Assembly: GCA_949281375.1 (NCBI GenBank)
Contig: CASDLT010000054.1
Coordinates: 1-48,003 of the forward strand
Reading direction: 5' to 3'
DNA from: an uncultured Nitrosomonas sp.
GTDB lineage: Bacteria > Pseudomonadota > Gammaproteobacteria > Burkholderiales > Nitrosomonadaceae
DNA length: 48,003 bases
In this document: positions 30,418 through 40,542 of the stretch, piece after piece
Position numbering within the stretch: the stretch's first letter is position 1
Layout of the letters: each line of letters starts with the position of its first letter
The notes under the pieces: generated by a model
What the model saw: only the letters and a program-made list of their open reading frames with translations
Told to the model about the DNA's origin: nothing
The model's database searches: none
Translations under genes and position numbers: made by a program

Positions 30418-32394
30418 TCAGTTCAGCCGGATTAATTTTTTTTCTTCCGTAGCTGTAATTAATCTCAAACAGGGTAAGTAACCATCATAAACTATGCCGT
30501 GAATTTCGATACGTTTTTGTGAACGCAGCATGCTGACTATATAATGAATAATTTCCTGGGATATGATCTGCCCAGGAACCAATACCGGAATACCCGGCGG
30601 ATAAGGTGTTATTTGATCTGCGCATATTCTGCCGCTGAGATTAAGATTTATCTTTTCTTCTTCATTCAAAAGCGGTGTCAGTTCTCCATTGCAATAGAAT
30701 GCATCGCGTGGCAAATATCCGAGTTCAGTAAACACCGGAATTTCAACCGTTTGATAAAATCGGCGTAAGGATCTGTTTTCCCGCGCGATACGCATCAATG
30801 CATCATACAGACGGGATACTTTGCTTCGTGTGGTGCCGATGGTAAGAAGTAAAGTTAAAGTGTTGAAGGTTGATTTTTCTACCTGGATGTTAAAACGCTC
30901 AAATAATTCTTTAATAAGCTCTTCAATTGTAAGGCCGCAACGTGAAATATCAATCGTTACTTTGGTCGGGTCGAGCAGAATGTTATCGTGTTTAACTTCA
31001 TCCGATAAAAGTTCTGAAAGCTCGAGAACTTGAAATACACCCGTTGCATTGATTTGAGCGCGTAGTTCATTTGCCAGCTCCAGGGTGCGGGAAAGAAGTT
31101 TGTAACCTTCAAGCACAATTTGTTTTCGTGCGACATCCAGACTTGCGATCATACTGTACTGCGGACTGGTGGATGTGTGCATATTGAAGTTTTCCCGAAA
31201 CAAATGTTCATTGAAATCTGGATCATTCACATGAATCATGCTGGATTGAGAAAAAGCCGATAGCACTTTATGAGTACTTTGCGTAGCATAGTCAGCGCCG
31301 GCTTCTAGTGCCGTTGGGCGGAAATCAGGATGGAAGCGGGCAAAACCGTACCACGCTTCATCGATGATGACTTTGATCCCTCTTGCATGAGCGGCTTGTA
31401 TAATGGGTGGCAAATCATAGCGCAATCCGTCATAAGTGCAGCTTGTCAGTATCAATGCCTGAGCATCATTGTGTTCGTCAATTGCCTCAAAAAGCGTTTT
31501 TTTGGATACCGGCCCGTAAATATGGAATTTTTTATTAACGGAGGAATTCAAGTACACAGGATGAGCCCCAGATAACACCACCCCATGATGAATGGATTTG
31601 TGACAATTACGATCCAAGATCAGCTTGTCACCAGGCGCTAGCAGTGTCTGGAAAATTACTTTGTTGGCAGTCGATGTTCCATTGGTCGCGAAATAGGTTC
31701 GTTGCGAGCCAAATGCTTTGGCGGCGATCTTTTGCGCTTCAGCTATGACGCCAGTGGGTTCCATCAGGGAATCGAGCAGGGGAACCGAAACGGATAAATC
31801 TGCGCGAAAAATATGTTCACCGATGAATTCATAAAAATCTCCTACCCATGGGCTGTCTCGCAGCGAATCACCTGATGAATGGCCAGGAGTGTGCCAGGCA
31901 TCCTTTGCCATGAGCACATATTTTTTGAGTTGATCATAAAAGGGGGTATGGGTTTTTTCTTGAAGCTGTGCGTTTAAAATGCGATACATGCCCCGATAAT
32001 CGCGTTCTTCTCGATAAAAATAGCCATCCACCGTTTCTGAAAATAAGGCATCGACGACTTCACCTTCCTGCTCCTGCGCAATTAAAATATAAATGTTCAA
32101 CTCAGGTCGGAAATGACTGATTTTTTGCACCAGTTCCAACGCTGTCATTTGCAGGTCGCGTGCTTTCTGACCATGATTTCTTAGAGTGTATAACGTGTCA
32201 TCAGCGATTACTGCCTGTATGTCGCCATCCTGCTGAATTGAATGAAGAGCTTCTTGCGCCGTAGTTACACCAGAAAAAACCAACCCTAATGGATTTTCTA
32301 TTGATTTCGCAGCATTATTAAGCCCTTTTATGAATTCTTTTAGAATGAGCTTTTCGTCATTAATGATAAGAATTCGGCTGACCGGCTTTCTCAT
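30418..32394 (-). CDS. Orn/Lys/Arg decarboxylase, PLP-dependent fold type I
   Basis: The 658-residue protein has an N-terminal receiver-like wing domain (about residues 1-130). The large PLP domain has Asp345 (IIDEAW) and the PLP lysine Lys376 in STHKVLSAFSQ, and the C-terminal domain of this family follows. These enzymes decarboxylate lysine, ornithine or arginine to polyamines or their precursors; the substrate is not decided by what I can see. Length is shorter than the 710-750 residues of E. coli inducible decarboxylases. A GTG just before the ATG at 32394 is an alternative start. It converges on the helicase gene. Confidence 0.9.
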   Translation of the reverse strand: MRKPVSRILIINDEKLILKEFIKGLNNAAKSIENPLGLVFSGVTTAQEALHSIQQDGDIQAVIADDTLYTLRNHGQKARDLQMTALELVQKISHFRPELNIYILIAQEQEGEVVDALFSETVDGYFYREERDYRGMYRILNAQLQEKTHTPFYDQLKKYVLMAKDAWHTPGHSSGDSLRDSPWVGDFYEFIGEHIFRADLSVSVPLLDSLMEPTGVIAEAQKIAAKAFGSQRTYFATNGTSTANKVIFQTLLAPGDKLILDRNCHKSIHHGVVLSGAHPVYLNSSVNKKFHIYGPVSKKTLFEAIDEHNDAQALILTSCTYDGLRYDLPPIIQAAHARGIKVIIDEAWYGFARFHPDFRPTALEAGADYATQSTHKVLSAFSQSSMIHVNDPDFNEHLFRENFNMHTSTSPQYSMIASLDVARKQIVLEGYKLLSRTLELANELRAQINATGVFQVLELSELLSDEVKHDNILLDPTKVTIDISRCGLTIEELIKELFERFNIQVEKSTFNTLTLLLTIGTTRSKVSRLYDALMRIARENRSLRRFYQTVEIPVFTELGYLPRDAFYCNGELTPLLNEEEKINLNLSGRICADQITPYPPGIPVLVPGQIISQEIIHYIVSMLRSQKRIEIHGIVYDGYLPCLRLITATEEKKLIRLN

Positions 32395-32422
32395 CACCAG
32401 TCCAGAATTGAAAACACGATGA

Positions 32423-33349
32423 TCACTCGAACTGCTGCAACGTAAATTGATAGGTCTGCGGATCGGTCAGGTTCATGATCACATTTTTAACGATGGTGGA
32501 AGAATCGATCATTACTGATGGAATAAATAGCTGCCCGCTTTGACTGGAAAAAGTGGCGACATTGGCGGGCTTTGCAGGTAACGAAGCAATCTGCGGCTCT
32601 AATTGAAATATCAATGACGGCTGGACTTGAATCAATCGCAATTTAACTTCGAGCGCTTCATTTGTTCCAATGTCAACCGCGAAACTTGCTATTCCTTCGC
32701 TGAATACACCTGTCGTATCAAAAACCTCAACTTGATTTATTTGCACAAAATTGCTGAATAAAACCTGTGATCCATTATTGTAATTGACCAGCGGTGTGTC
32801 AGTTAAACTGGGGCCAAGATCAACGATGGGCAGTTTCTCGATTGCATCAAAAACCAGCATTCCATCAAAAATGATTCGTCCAAATACGGTAAATCCACCG
32901 TTTTGGATATCCAAGTTGGTGGAATTTTTATCGTTGAGATTGACAAACCATTGACTGGTCGCGCTGTCTGGATCGCCGGAGAGCTTTGCCATTGCAACCG
33001 TTCCGCGGGTGTTGTGGAGTTTGAATTCATTTTTAACCGGAGCAAACGGTGTGACAGGAGCAATCGTTTTGCCATTGGCGGTATCGACAATCTTGAACCC
33101 CCCCCCTTGAATCACAAACGATGGTACGCTACGGTGGAAAATACCATGAAGGTATGCATCGGTATTTATATAGTTGAGGAAATTGGCTGTGGTGAGAGGG
33201 GCATGACTTTCAAAAAGCTCGATACAAAAATTTCCCATGTTGCTATGAAAACAGGCAACTCGATTGGCCAGAGCGGTAGGTGGGAATAACCCGATTCCCA
33301 AGGTCGCGCAGATCGCCGCGAATCGGTATAAAACGTTAAATGAGTACAT
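32423..33349 (-). CDS. Exported cyclophilin-type peptidyl-prolyl isomerase with C-terminal extension
   Basis: The 308-residue protein has a signal peptide (about residues 1-28, ending ALA). A cyclophilin domain follows (about 30-195) with the active-site pattern HRSVPSFVIQGGGF, in which Arg, Phe and Gln of the catalytic set are present. About 110 further residues at the end are outside the cyclophilin fold. It would catalyse proline isomerisation during folding in the periplasm. The extension may be a binding module; I do not recognise it. It starts about 200 bases from the divergent fdxA. Confidence 0.9.
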   Translation of the reverse strand: MYSFNVLYRFAAICATLGIGLFPPTALANRVACFHSNMGNFCIELFESHAPLTTANFLNYINTDAYLHGIFHRSVPSFVIQGGGFKIVDTANGKTIAPVTPFAPVKNEFKLHNTRGTVAMAKLSGDPDSATSQWFVNLNDKNSTNLDIQNGGFTVFGRIIFDGMLVFDAIEKLPIVDLGPSLTDTPLVNYNNGSQVLFSNFVQINQVEVFDTTGVFSEGIASFAVDIGTNEALEVKLRLIQVQPSLIFQLEPQIASLPAKPANVATFSSQSGQLFIPSVMIDSSTIVKNVIMNLTDPQTYQFTLQQFE

Positions 33350-33497
33350 GGTGATTCCTTTAAATGTAGTAATGAAGAATTCTACTGATAGATTCCAGAC
33401 TGAAGCAATCTTTTTGATGAATAACAGGACGCTATGTTAATCAATGATTCTTCATCGCTCAGAAGTGATGTGATGTTAGCGTTGTTAAATAAAATTC

Positions 33498-33506
33498 TGC
33501 TAAAAT
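33498..33506 (+). promoter_or_regulatory. Extended -10 promoter of fdxA
   Basis: TGCTAAAAT (33498-33506) matches the extended -10 pattern TG-N-TATAAT with one mismatch, about 40 bases before the fdxA ATG. A clear -35 is lacking, as extended -10 promoters allow. Confidence 0.4.
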
Positions 33507-33545
33507 GCCGAATTCTATCAAAGCATCAAGCAAGGAATAGTTGTC

Positions 33546-33869
33546 ATGGCTTATGTAGTAACTGAAAACTGTATTAAATGTAAATACACGGATTGTGTAG
33601 ATGTGTGCCCGGTGGATTGTTTTCGTGAAGGTCCCAATTTTTTAGTGATTGATCCCGATGAGTGCATCGACTGCACGCTATGTGTTGCAGAATGCCCAGT
33701 AGAAGCAATTTATGCTGAAGATGATGTGCCTGATGAGCAAGTGCAGTTTATTGGATTGAATGCTGAACTATCTAAGAAATGGCGCCCCATTATCGAGAAA
33801 AAAGAAGCTTTACCGGATGCAGATGAATGGGCGAGCGTCAAGGATAAACTGGATCAACTGCAGCGTTGA
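33546..33869 (+). CDS. fdxA: 7Fe ferredoxin FdxA
   Basis: The 107-residue protein has the cysteine pattern of seven-iron ferredoxins. Cys9, Cys17 and Cys50 would hold the [3Fe-4S] cluster; Cys21, Cys40, Cys43 and Cys46 would hold the [4Fe-4S] cluster; Cys12 and Cys25 are extra, as in Azotobacter ferredoxin I. It is a cytoplasmic electron carrier of low potential; its partners are unknown. addB starts only 26 bases after its stop codon on the same strand. Confidence 0.95.
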   Translation: MAYVVTENCIKCKYTDCVDVCPVDCFREGPNFLVIDPDECIDCTLCVAECPVEAIYAEDDVPDEQVQFIGLNAELSKKWRPIIEKKEALPDADEWASVKDKLDQLQR

Positions 33870-33876
33870 TAGAACC

Positions 33877-33895
33877 GCGGTAATTCTAATACCGC
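33877..33895 (+). promoter_or_regulatory. Hairpin ending at the addB start codon
   Basis: GCGGTA (33877-33882) pairs with TACCGC (33890-33895); the addB ATG begins at the very next base. There is no recognisable Shine-Dalgarno sequence, and the site where one would be is inside the hairpin. It probably reduces addB translation or makes it depend on ribosomes coming from fdxA. Confidence 0.55.
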
Positions 33896-36658
33896 ATGGT
33901 TAATTCTTCGCAATTTTCATACATCTCCCAGAAAGAGGCTTTTAAGCGCATCAATGCCGGTGCTGCGGTAATTACCCCTAACCGCAGGCTGGCATTGACG
34001 CTTAAAACACAATTCAATTCCCATCAAATCCAGCAGAAAATATCTGTCTGGCACACTGTTGACGTAGTACCTTTTGCAGCATTCATTGAACGTATGTATC
34101 TCGATGCGCTTTATCGCGCAAACACTTGTCTGCCTTTTTTGCTATCGCCGATTCAGGAACAGGCGCTGTGGGAAGAGATTATTCAATTCTCTGAAATCGG
34201 TAAAACATTACTCAAAATTCCACAAACTGCGCAATTAGTGAAAGAAGCCTGGCAACTAATGCATGCGTGGCACTTGACGCCTTTTATCGAAAATCAATTT
34301 TGGAATGATGATATTCGAGCATTCCTCGACTGGGCAGAATCCTATCGGGCGGCGACTGCGCATGCGCAACAATTGGATCATGCGCGTGTTTGTGATTTTA
34401 TTTCAGAATACTATGCTTCACTGGGTATTGAAAAAATCTCTACACTCATTTGCCATGGTTTCGATGTATTCACGCCGCAGCAATTAACTTTTTTCGATAC
34501 CTTGAGAGATTACGGTTGCGAAGTTGTTATTTTGCATTCAGGAATAGCGGATTATCAGCATTTAGAAAATGCTCAGTTCTGCGAATTTGCCAGCTCTCTT
34601 GATGAGATCCATCAGTCGGCTGTTTGGGCGCGCTCCAAAATCGAACAAACCGATCAAACTGTGCGTATCGGTATCGTGGTGCCTGAATTAGCTAGCTACC
34701 GCAATATGCTAAAACGGATCTTCAGCACCATCATGTATCCTGATGTCCGGTTCGGTCTGCCGGGTGTGGCCCAGCAGATTCCACCCTTCAATATTTCGTT
34801 GGGTGAGATGCTTACTCAATATCCTTTAATTGATGCAGCTCTTGTATGCTTATTTCTCCTGGATCAGGAAATCGAATTCGAGCGCGTGAGCCATTGGTTT
34901 CGTTCGCCATTTTTGGGTGGGGCCGAGATCGAGTTCGAACAACGTGTCTTGATCGATGCGTGCATACGTTGGAATGCTGAACCGATAATGACCGTTGAGC
35001 GTTTATGGATGCTATTGCAGCAATCGGAAGGAGACTTGAAGTGTCCGCTTTTGATGCAGCAGTTATCGGATTTGATAACCTTTCGCCAAACACAGCTTCC
35101 TAGGCAGGAGAGCCATGCAACTTACGCGAAGATGATCACGGAAGTGTTGCGGATCATTGGATTTCCCGGCGAACGCAAATTGAATTCCAGTGAGTATCAG
35201 ACCTACAGAAAATGGCAAGCGTTGCTTGCGGAGTTTGCCTCGTTTGATCGGATTGTGCCCAGCACAACCTATCAAGAAGCCATTGGACGTTTGTATAGAA
35301 TGGCCAGTGAAACCTTGTTTCAACCTGAAACCCCGGAAGTACCCATTCAAATTCTAGGCGTGCTCGAAGCAGCGAACCAGGAGTTTGATTATGTATGGGT
35401 CATGGGACTGTCGGATAAGCATTGGCCGTTGCAAACTCACTTTAATCCCTTCTTGCCACTTGAACTGCAACGCAAAACAAAATTGCCCTTGGCTTCAACG
35501 ATGGAAGCATTACAGTATTGTCGGCGACTGATGCAGGGATGGTGTGCTCATACGCGTGAAGCCATTTTCAGTTATGCGAGATACAACGATGGCGACGCTG
35601 GCGAAGAGTTGACACCTAGCGCGCTGCTGGCAGGAATAACAAAAATCCAACCTTCCAACACGGCGACAATTTCCCATCTGGATTTAATAAAATCATCATG
35701 CGAGCTGGAACAGATCCAGGAGGGTGACATACCTCCTTTGGCTCAACATATCATGGCGCAAGTAATGCCAGGTGGAACAGCGGTGATCAAGGATTACGCG
35801 GCATGTCCATTTCGAGCATGGGCGAAACATCGGCTGCGAATTGAAAGTCCATTGTTGCCTCATGCTGGATTAAATGCTTCTGAGCGAGGGATTCTGGTTC
35901 ATCAGCTACTGGCGCAGCTGTGGCGGAAATTGCAAACCAAAGATGCACTTGATGCTCTACATGATGATGAACTGGAAAGTTTATTGGCAAGCTTGGCGCG
36001 TGAGGCCATTGCTGAAATGCAACGCGCCAAACCATTGATGCTCTCGGGACGGTTCGCAGAAATTGAAGTGCGGCGTTTGTTGTTGCTCGTGCGTGAATGG
36101 CTCGATGAGGAGAGGAAACGAAATTTTTTCGCGGTTGTGGCAGTCGAAGAAAAACGCATGCTCCGCGTGGGCGATCTGGAATTGAGCGTTCGCTTGGATC
36201 GGGTGGATGAAATCGATATCGGACATCGTATCGTGATCGATTACAAAACCAGCAAACCATCAGTTCAAGCATTGATTGGCGAAAGACCGGACGAGCCGCA
36301 GCTCCCGCTTTATCTGGCAATGACGGAAACTGACCAGCAAGCCATAGGAGTCGCATTTGCTGCTGTGAAAAGAGGTGAAATGGGTTTTGCGGCATTGGTA
36401 AGAGAATCAGATATGCTGCCAGGGGTAAAGGCTTTCAAGCATGTCAATGGATGTAAGCAATATAGCACCTGGACGGAGCTTGTGACGGCGTGGCGTGAAA
36501 ATCTGACGAAATTGGCGGCAGGTTTTTGTGCTGGAGATGCCAATGTGAACCCCAAGAATTTTCCAAAAACCTGTGAATTTTGCGATATGCAATTGTTTTG
36601 CCGGATTCATGAGAGTATTGCCGCTGGGGCGATGGGGCCGGAACAGGATAATGATTGA
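33896..36658 (+). CDS. addB: AddB-type nuclease/helicase subunit
   Basis: The 920-residue protein has an N-terminal UvrD-like region without a proper Walker A motif. A C-terminal PD-(D/E)XK nuclease domain carries RLDRVDEI and IDYKTSK (Asp782, Lys784). Four cysteines (637, 893, 896, 902) have the spacing of the iron-sulfur staple known from AddB and Cas4 nucleases. With AddA it processes double-strand DNA ends for RecA-dependent recombination, the role played by RecBCD elsewhere. It overlaps addA by eight bases and follows fdxA closely. Confidence 0.92.
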   Translation: MVNSSQFSYISQKEAFKRINAGAAVITPNRRLALTLKTQFNSHQIQQKISVWHTVDVVPFAAFIERMYLDALYRANTCLPFLLSPIQEQALWEEIIQFSEIGKTLLKIPQTAQLVKEAWQLMHAWHLTPFIENQFWNDDIRAFLDWAESYRAATAHAQQLDHARVCDFISEYYASLGIEKISTLICHGFDVFTPQQLTFFDTLRDYGCEVVILHSGIADYQHLENAQFCEFASSLDEIHQSAVWARSKIEQTDQTVRIGIVVPELASYRNMLKRIFSTIMYPDVRFGLPGVAQQIPPFNISLGEMLTQYPLIDAALVCLFLLDQEIEFERVSHWFRSPFLGGAEIEFEQRVLIDACIRWNAEPIMTVERLWMLLQQSEGDLKCPLLMQQLSDLITFRQTQLPRQESHATYAKMITEVLRIIGFPGERKLNSSEYQTYRKWQALLAEFASFDRIVPSTTYQEAIGRLYRMASETLFQPETPEVPIQILGVLEAANQEFDYVWVMGLSDKHWPLQTHFNPFLPLELQRKTKLPLASTMEALQYCRRLMQGWCAHTREAIFSYARYNDGDAGEELTPSALLAGITKIQPSNTATISHLDLIKSSCELEQIQEGDIPPLAQHIMAQVMPGGTAVIKDYAACPFRAWAKHRLRIESPLLPHAGLNASERGILVHQLLAQLWRKLQTKDALDALHDDELESLLASLAREAIAEMQRAKPLMLSGRFAEIEVRRLLLLVREWLDEERKRNFFAVVAVEEKRMLRVGDLELSVRLDRVDEIDIGHRIVIDYKTSKPSVQALIGERPDEPQLPLYLAMTETDQQAIGVAFAAVKRGEMGFAALVRESDMLPGVKAFKHVNGCKQYSTWTELVTAWRENLTKLAAGFCAGDANVNPKNFPKTCEFCDMQLFCRIHESIAAGAMGPEQDND

Positions 36659-39600
36659 CCGTAAGGCTATTCCTGATGCTCAACAGCGTGCACAAGTACT
36701 GGATCCAGCTCAGTCATTCATCGTGCAGGCCCCGGCCGGATCAGGTAAGACAACGCTCCTGATACAACGTTATCTTCGCTTGTTGTCTTGTGTGGATGCA
36801 CCAGAAGAGATTGTGGCAATCACATTTACCCGCAAGGCGGCGGCCGAGATGCGCACACGTGTGCTAAATGCACTAGCTGATGCTGATCGACCCGAAAGTA
36901 CTGCTGAAACTGTGCATGCCAGCCTCAACCGCGATCTTTCATTGGCGGTGCTTCGGCGAAACGAGCGAGCGAACTGGCATATCGCAGAGAATCCGCAACG
37001 TTTGCGGATTCAGACGATTGATTCCTTATGCGCTGCTTTGACACAGCAAATGCCGGTGTTATCAACTTTCGGCGCACAGCCTGATATCGTCGAAGATGCT
37101 TCTGAACTTTATTTAGAAGCCGTACGGGCCACGCTCGCTCTCATCGATAGAGATCACGACATTGCGGTTGATATTGAGCGGTTATTCGAACACCTGGATA
37201 ACGACAGAGGCCGTATTGAGTCACTGTTGACGGAAATGCTCGCAAAACGCGATCACTGGTTGCGTCATTTGCGCGCTCCCCGGCAAGAACTCGAGGAATC
37301 GCTACAACATTCGCGGCATGATGCAGTGCAATTTGTTTATGGATTGTTACCCAGCGCGCTGCATGAGGAGCTGCTGGCATTGTTGCACTATGCCGCGGTC
37401 AATCTTGCGGAGGCAGGCATATCGTCATCCATTACCTCATGCACAGAGTTGACTTCGCTTGCAATCGCTGATGTCGAACATTGGCAAAGCGCGGCGGAGT
37501 TGTTGCTGAATAAGAGCGGTGAATGGCGAAAGAAATTTACTGTGAAGGAAGGGTTTCCATCCGGGAATAGCGCAAGTGAAAAAGAACAAGCCAAGGATTG
37601 GAAAAATCGCTTGGAAACATTGATTCGATTGCTTGCAGCTGAAAACACTGTTCGGCAAGCATTGCAGGATATCCGAGCGTTGCCTCCACCGCATTATACT
37701 AACGCACAGTGGGAAATTTTGGCGGTCATTACCCGATTGCTGCCCTACGCCGTGGCGGAACTGAATGTTGTTTTTCAAGCGCATGGAAAAGTTGATTTTT
37801 CAGAAGTTACCCAACGGGCGCTGCAAGCGCTAGGAGATGCCGACGCGCCGACAGATCTTGCGTTAGCTCTGGATCATCGTATCAAACATATCATGATCGA
37901 TGAGTTTCAAGATACATCCATCAGCCAATACAAGTTGATTGAAAAGCTGACTGCTGGCTGGGAAGCGGAAGATGGCCGCACTTTATTCGTAGTGGGCGAT
38001 CCGATGCAGTCGATTTATAGATTTCGCGAGGCTGAAGTGGGGCTCTTCTTACAGGCTCGAAATAAAGGCATTGGCCACGTAATGCTGCATCCGGTTACGC
38101 TCAGTGCGAACTTTCGTTCCCAGCAGGGTATTATTGACTGGGTCAATTCCGCATTTGCAGACCTCATGCCCGGCCACGAAAACGTGGCGATGGGCGCCGT
38201 GGCCTATGCCCCTTCAGTTGCGATGCATGCAGCGTTGGTTGGTGATGCGGTCAAGGTCTATCCCTGTTGGGGAAGGAATGCGGAGGAAGAAGCTCGCCAA
38301 GTTGTGGAAATAATCCACAAGGCGCGATTGAACGACCCCACAGGGACCATTGCAATTCTGGTGCGAAATCGCAATCACTTGATCGCGATCACTGAACATA
38401 TTGTCCAGGATCGCATCCGCTTCCGCGCAGTTGATATCGAATTGTTGCATCATAAGCCTGTCGTACAAGACTTGCTGGCATTGACTCGCGTACTCATGAA
38501 TCCATCTGATCAGATCGCATGGTTTGCACTCTTACGCGCACCTTGGTGTGGTTTGTTGCTCAGTGACTTGAATGCATTAGCGGAAAGTAATCCGGATCTG
38601 ATCAAGAAAGAGGTGACGATGTGGACGCTGCTCAACGAGGAAATTCGCTGGCATGCCATTTCAGTAGACGCAAGAGCACGCTTAAACCGGCTAAAAGCCA
38701 TACTCCAACCTTGCATGAATCATCGACAGCGCCAACCACTCCGCGGAACTGTTGAAGCAGTCTGGATGGCTTTGGGTGGTCCGGGAGCAAATATCCAGAA
38801 GGGAAATGAAGGAGGGGGGGCTGTGCAAGATGCTCAAATCTTTCTGGATTATCTTGAAAATAACGAACGGGGAGGTATCGTGCATGATCCACTTCGTTTT
38901 GAGCAGGGGTTGAGCAAATTATATGCAAAACCCGACATTGCTGCCGATGAATTACTGCAGATCATGACGATTCATAAAGCGAAAGGACTGGAATTCGATA
39001 CCGTCATTGTTCCCGGGCTCGGCCGGGCGCCAAGGAATAACAAAAAACAGTTGCTCAAGTGGATGGAGCAGCCGACACGTACATTTTCTGAAAAGGATGG
39101 TGCAAAAATGGATTTGTTGCTTGCCCCGATTCAGGAAGTTGGAGCTGCGAGTGATTCAATTTATCAGTGGATTGAAAAACTCGATCAAGATAAAGCCTTG
39201 TTTGAGGCAGACCGCTTGTTGTATGTTGCTGCGACGCGAGCAAAAAAATGTTTGCACTTACTAGGGCATACGGGTTTGTCCTCGGGTGATGACGGGAGAA
39301 TGACTCCATCTCTACCCATGGCTCATTCATTACTCAGCAGGCTGTGGCGCAATGTGGCACCTATTTATCACGCCAGAGCACAATGTCATGCAGCTGAAAA
39401 TAATCATGTCAATAATGTAGACTGCACTTCTCAGCATCAGAAAAATTATTGCAGATATAGATTACCCTCAAAATGGAAATTGCCTGATGCGCCTTCTTCC
39501 GTTATATGGGGGAAACCATCTGATCTTGAACATTTACAGAATGAAATAGAATTTTCCTGGGCGACTGAAATGGCTCGTCATGTCGGGAATGTAGTTCACC

Positions 39601-40088
39601 GCTGGTTGGAGCGGATAGCCGAAGATGAGATGCAAAATTGGACCGTTATGCGCTTACAGACATTGCGTGACCAATTTAAACACAATCTCTTGGCTGATGG
39701 CATGATCGGAACTGACCACGAAATCGAAAGTGCCCTAGATCGAATTATGACGGCTTTAACTAACGCAATCAGTGATGAGCGTGGACGGTGGATTTTAAGT
39801 ACTCAACAGCATGCTCAGAACGAACTGAAAATCACCACTGCCATCGACCTTGTGCCGACGAGCTGGATTATCGACAGGACTTTTCTGGATTCGAGCGGAG
39901 TTCGATGGGTTATCGATTATAAGATTGGCAGCCATGAAGGATCTGATATTGAGGCGTTTCTTGATCGCGAAAAAATTCGCTATCAGCGTCAGCTTGATCA
40001 TTATGCGCACATCATGCAACAACTGGATTCACGTGAGGTGAAACGGGGGATTTATTTTCCATTAATACGCGGCTGGCGGGAATGGTGA
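36651..40088 (+). CDS. addA: AddA-type helicase/nuclease subunit
   Basis: The 1145-residue UvrD-family helicase has Walker A APAGSGKTT, motif Ia ITFTRKAAAEM, Walker B IDEFQDTS, VVGDPMQSIYRFREAE, and motif V/VI sequences TIHKAKGLEFD and VAATRAKK. The C-terminal nuclease domain carries WVIDYKIG. It unwinds DNA from double-strand breaks and degrades one strand together with AddB. The frame is open from 36573, but the ATG at 36651 lies at the addB stop (overlap of eight bases) and gives MIDRKAIPDAQQRAQVLDP, the normal start. Translational coupling would give equal subunit numbers. Confidence 0.95.
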   Translation: MIDRKAIPDAQQRAQVLDPAQSFIVQAPAGSGKTTLLIQRYLRLLSCVDAPEEIVAITFTRKAAAEMRTRVLNALADADRPESTAETVHASLNRDLSLAVLRRNERANWHIAENPQRLRIQTIDSLCAALTQQMPVLSTFGAQPDIVEDASELYLEAVRATLALIDRDHDIAVDIERLFEHLDNDRGRIESLLTEMLAKRDHWLRHLRAPRQELEESLQHSRHDAVQFVYGLLPSALHEELLALLHYAAVNLAEAGISSSITSCTELTSLAIADVEHWQSAAELLLNKSGEWRKKFTVKEGFPSGNSASEKEQAKDWKNRLETLIRLLAAENTVRQALQDIRALPPPHYTNAQWEILAVITRLLPYAVAELNVVFQAHGKVDFSEVTQRALQALGDADAPTDLALALDHRIKHIMIDEFQDTSISQYKLIEKLTAGWEAEDGRTLFVVGDPMQSIYRFREAEVGLFLQARNKGIGHVMLHPVTLSANFRSQQGIIDWVNSAFADLMPGHENVAMGAVAYAPSVAMHAALVGDAVKVYPCWGRNAEEEARQVVEIIHKARLNDPTGTIAILVRNRNHLIAITEHIVQDRIRFRAVDIELLHHKPVVQDLLALTRVLMNPSDQIAWFALLRAPWCGLLLSDLNALAESNPDLIKKEVTMWTLLNEEIRWHAISVDARARLNRLKAILQPCMNHRQRQPLRGTVEAVWMALGGPGANIQKGNEGGGAVQDAQIFLDYLENNERGGIVHDPLRFEQGLSKLYAKPDIAADELLQIMTIHKAKGLEFDTVIVPGLGRAPRNNKKQLLKWMEQPTRTFSEKDGAKMDLLLAPIQEVGAASDSIYQWIEKLDQDKALFEADRLLYVAATRAKKCLHLLGHTGLSSGDDGRMTPSLPMAHSLLSRLWRNVAPIYHARAQCHAAENNHVNNVDCTSQHQKNYCRYRLPSKWKLPDAPSSVIWGKPSDLEHLQNEIEFSWATEMARHVGNVVHRWLERIAEDEMQNWTVMRLQTLRDQFKHNLLADGMIGTDHEIESALDRIMTALTNAISDERGRWILSTQQHAQNELKITTAIDLVPTSWIIDRTFLDSSGVRWVIDYKIGSHEGSDIEAFLDREKIRYQRQLDHYAHIMQQLDSREVKRGIYFPLIRGWREW

Positions 40089-40235
40089 AAACAAGGGATG
40101 TTGAGGTGTAATTCCTAAACCTGATAAATCAATGGGGTTGGTTGGCGAAATCGAAAATAAAAATTCGGCCGATTATCAAGAATCATCTGAGGTTAACTAA
40201 TGTAGCTATCAAGAGTTTGTAGCTAATACACGAGC

Positions 40236-40312
40236 TGGGGTGGCTGATGGGACTCGAACCCACGACAACCGGAATCACAATCCGGGACTCTACCAACTGA
40301 GCTACAGCCACC
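40236..40312 (-). tRNA. tRNA-His (GTG anticodon)
   Basis: Read on the reverse strand, this is a full cloverleaf with the extra G at position -1 that marks tRNA-His, D-loop AGCTCAGTTGGTAGAGT, anticodon loop around GTG, T-loop GTTCGAG and an encoded CCA end. It is the last of three tRNA genes in one transcript. Confidence 0.97.
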
Positions 40313-40338
40313 ACAATGAAAGGAAAATTTTTATACTG

Positions 40339-40415
40339 TGGCATGCCCGACAGGGATCGAACCTGTAACCCCCAGCTTAGAAGGCTGGTGCTCTATCCAA
40401 TTGAGCTACGGGCAC
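40339..40415 (-). tRNA. tRNA-Arg (TCT anticodon)
   Basis: The reverse strand folds as a cloverleaf with D-loop AGCTCAATTGGATAGAGC, anticodon TCT in CTTCTAA, T-loop GTTCGAT and encoded CCA. The first acceptor pair is G-T. It reads AGA codons (and AGG by wobble). Confidence 0.97.
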
Positions 40416-40454
40416 CAAGTCGGGCTTTATGCTCTAAAAATATAGAGCTGAAAT

Positions 40455-40531
40455 TGGTCGGGGTGGAGAGATTTGAACTCCCGACATCCTGGTCCCAAAC
40501 CAGGCGCGCTACCAGGCTACGCTACACCCCG
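40455..40531 (-). tRNA. tRNA-Pro (TGG anticodon)
   Basis: The reverse strand folds as a cloverleaf starting CGGGGTG, with anticodon TGG in TTTGGGA, T-loop GTTCAAA and encoded CCA. It is the promoter-proximal gene of the three. Confidence 0.97.
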
Positions 40532-40542
40532 GAAAAGGCGAC

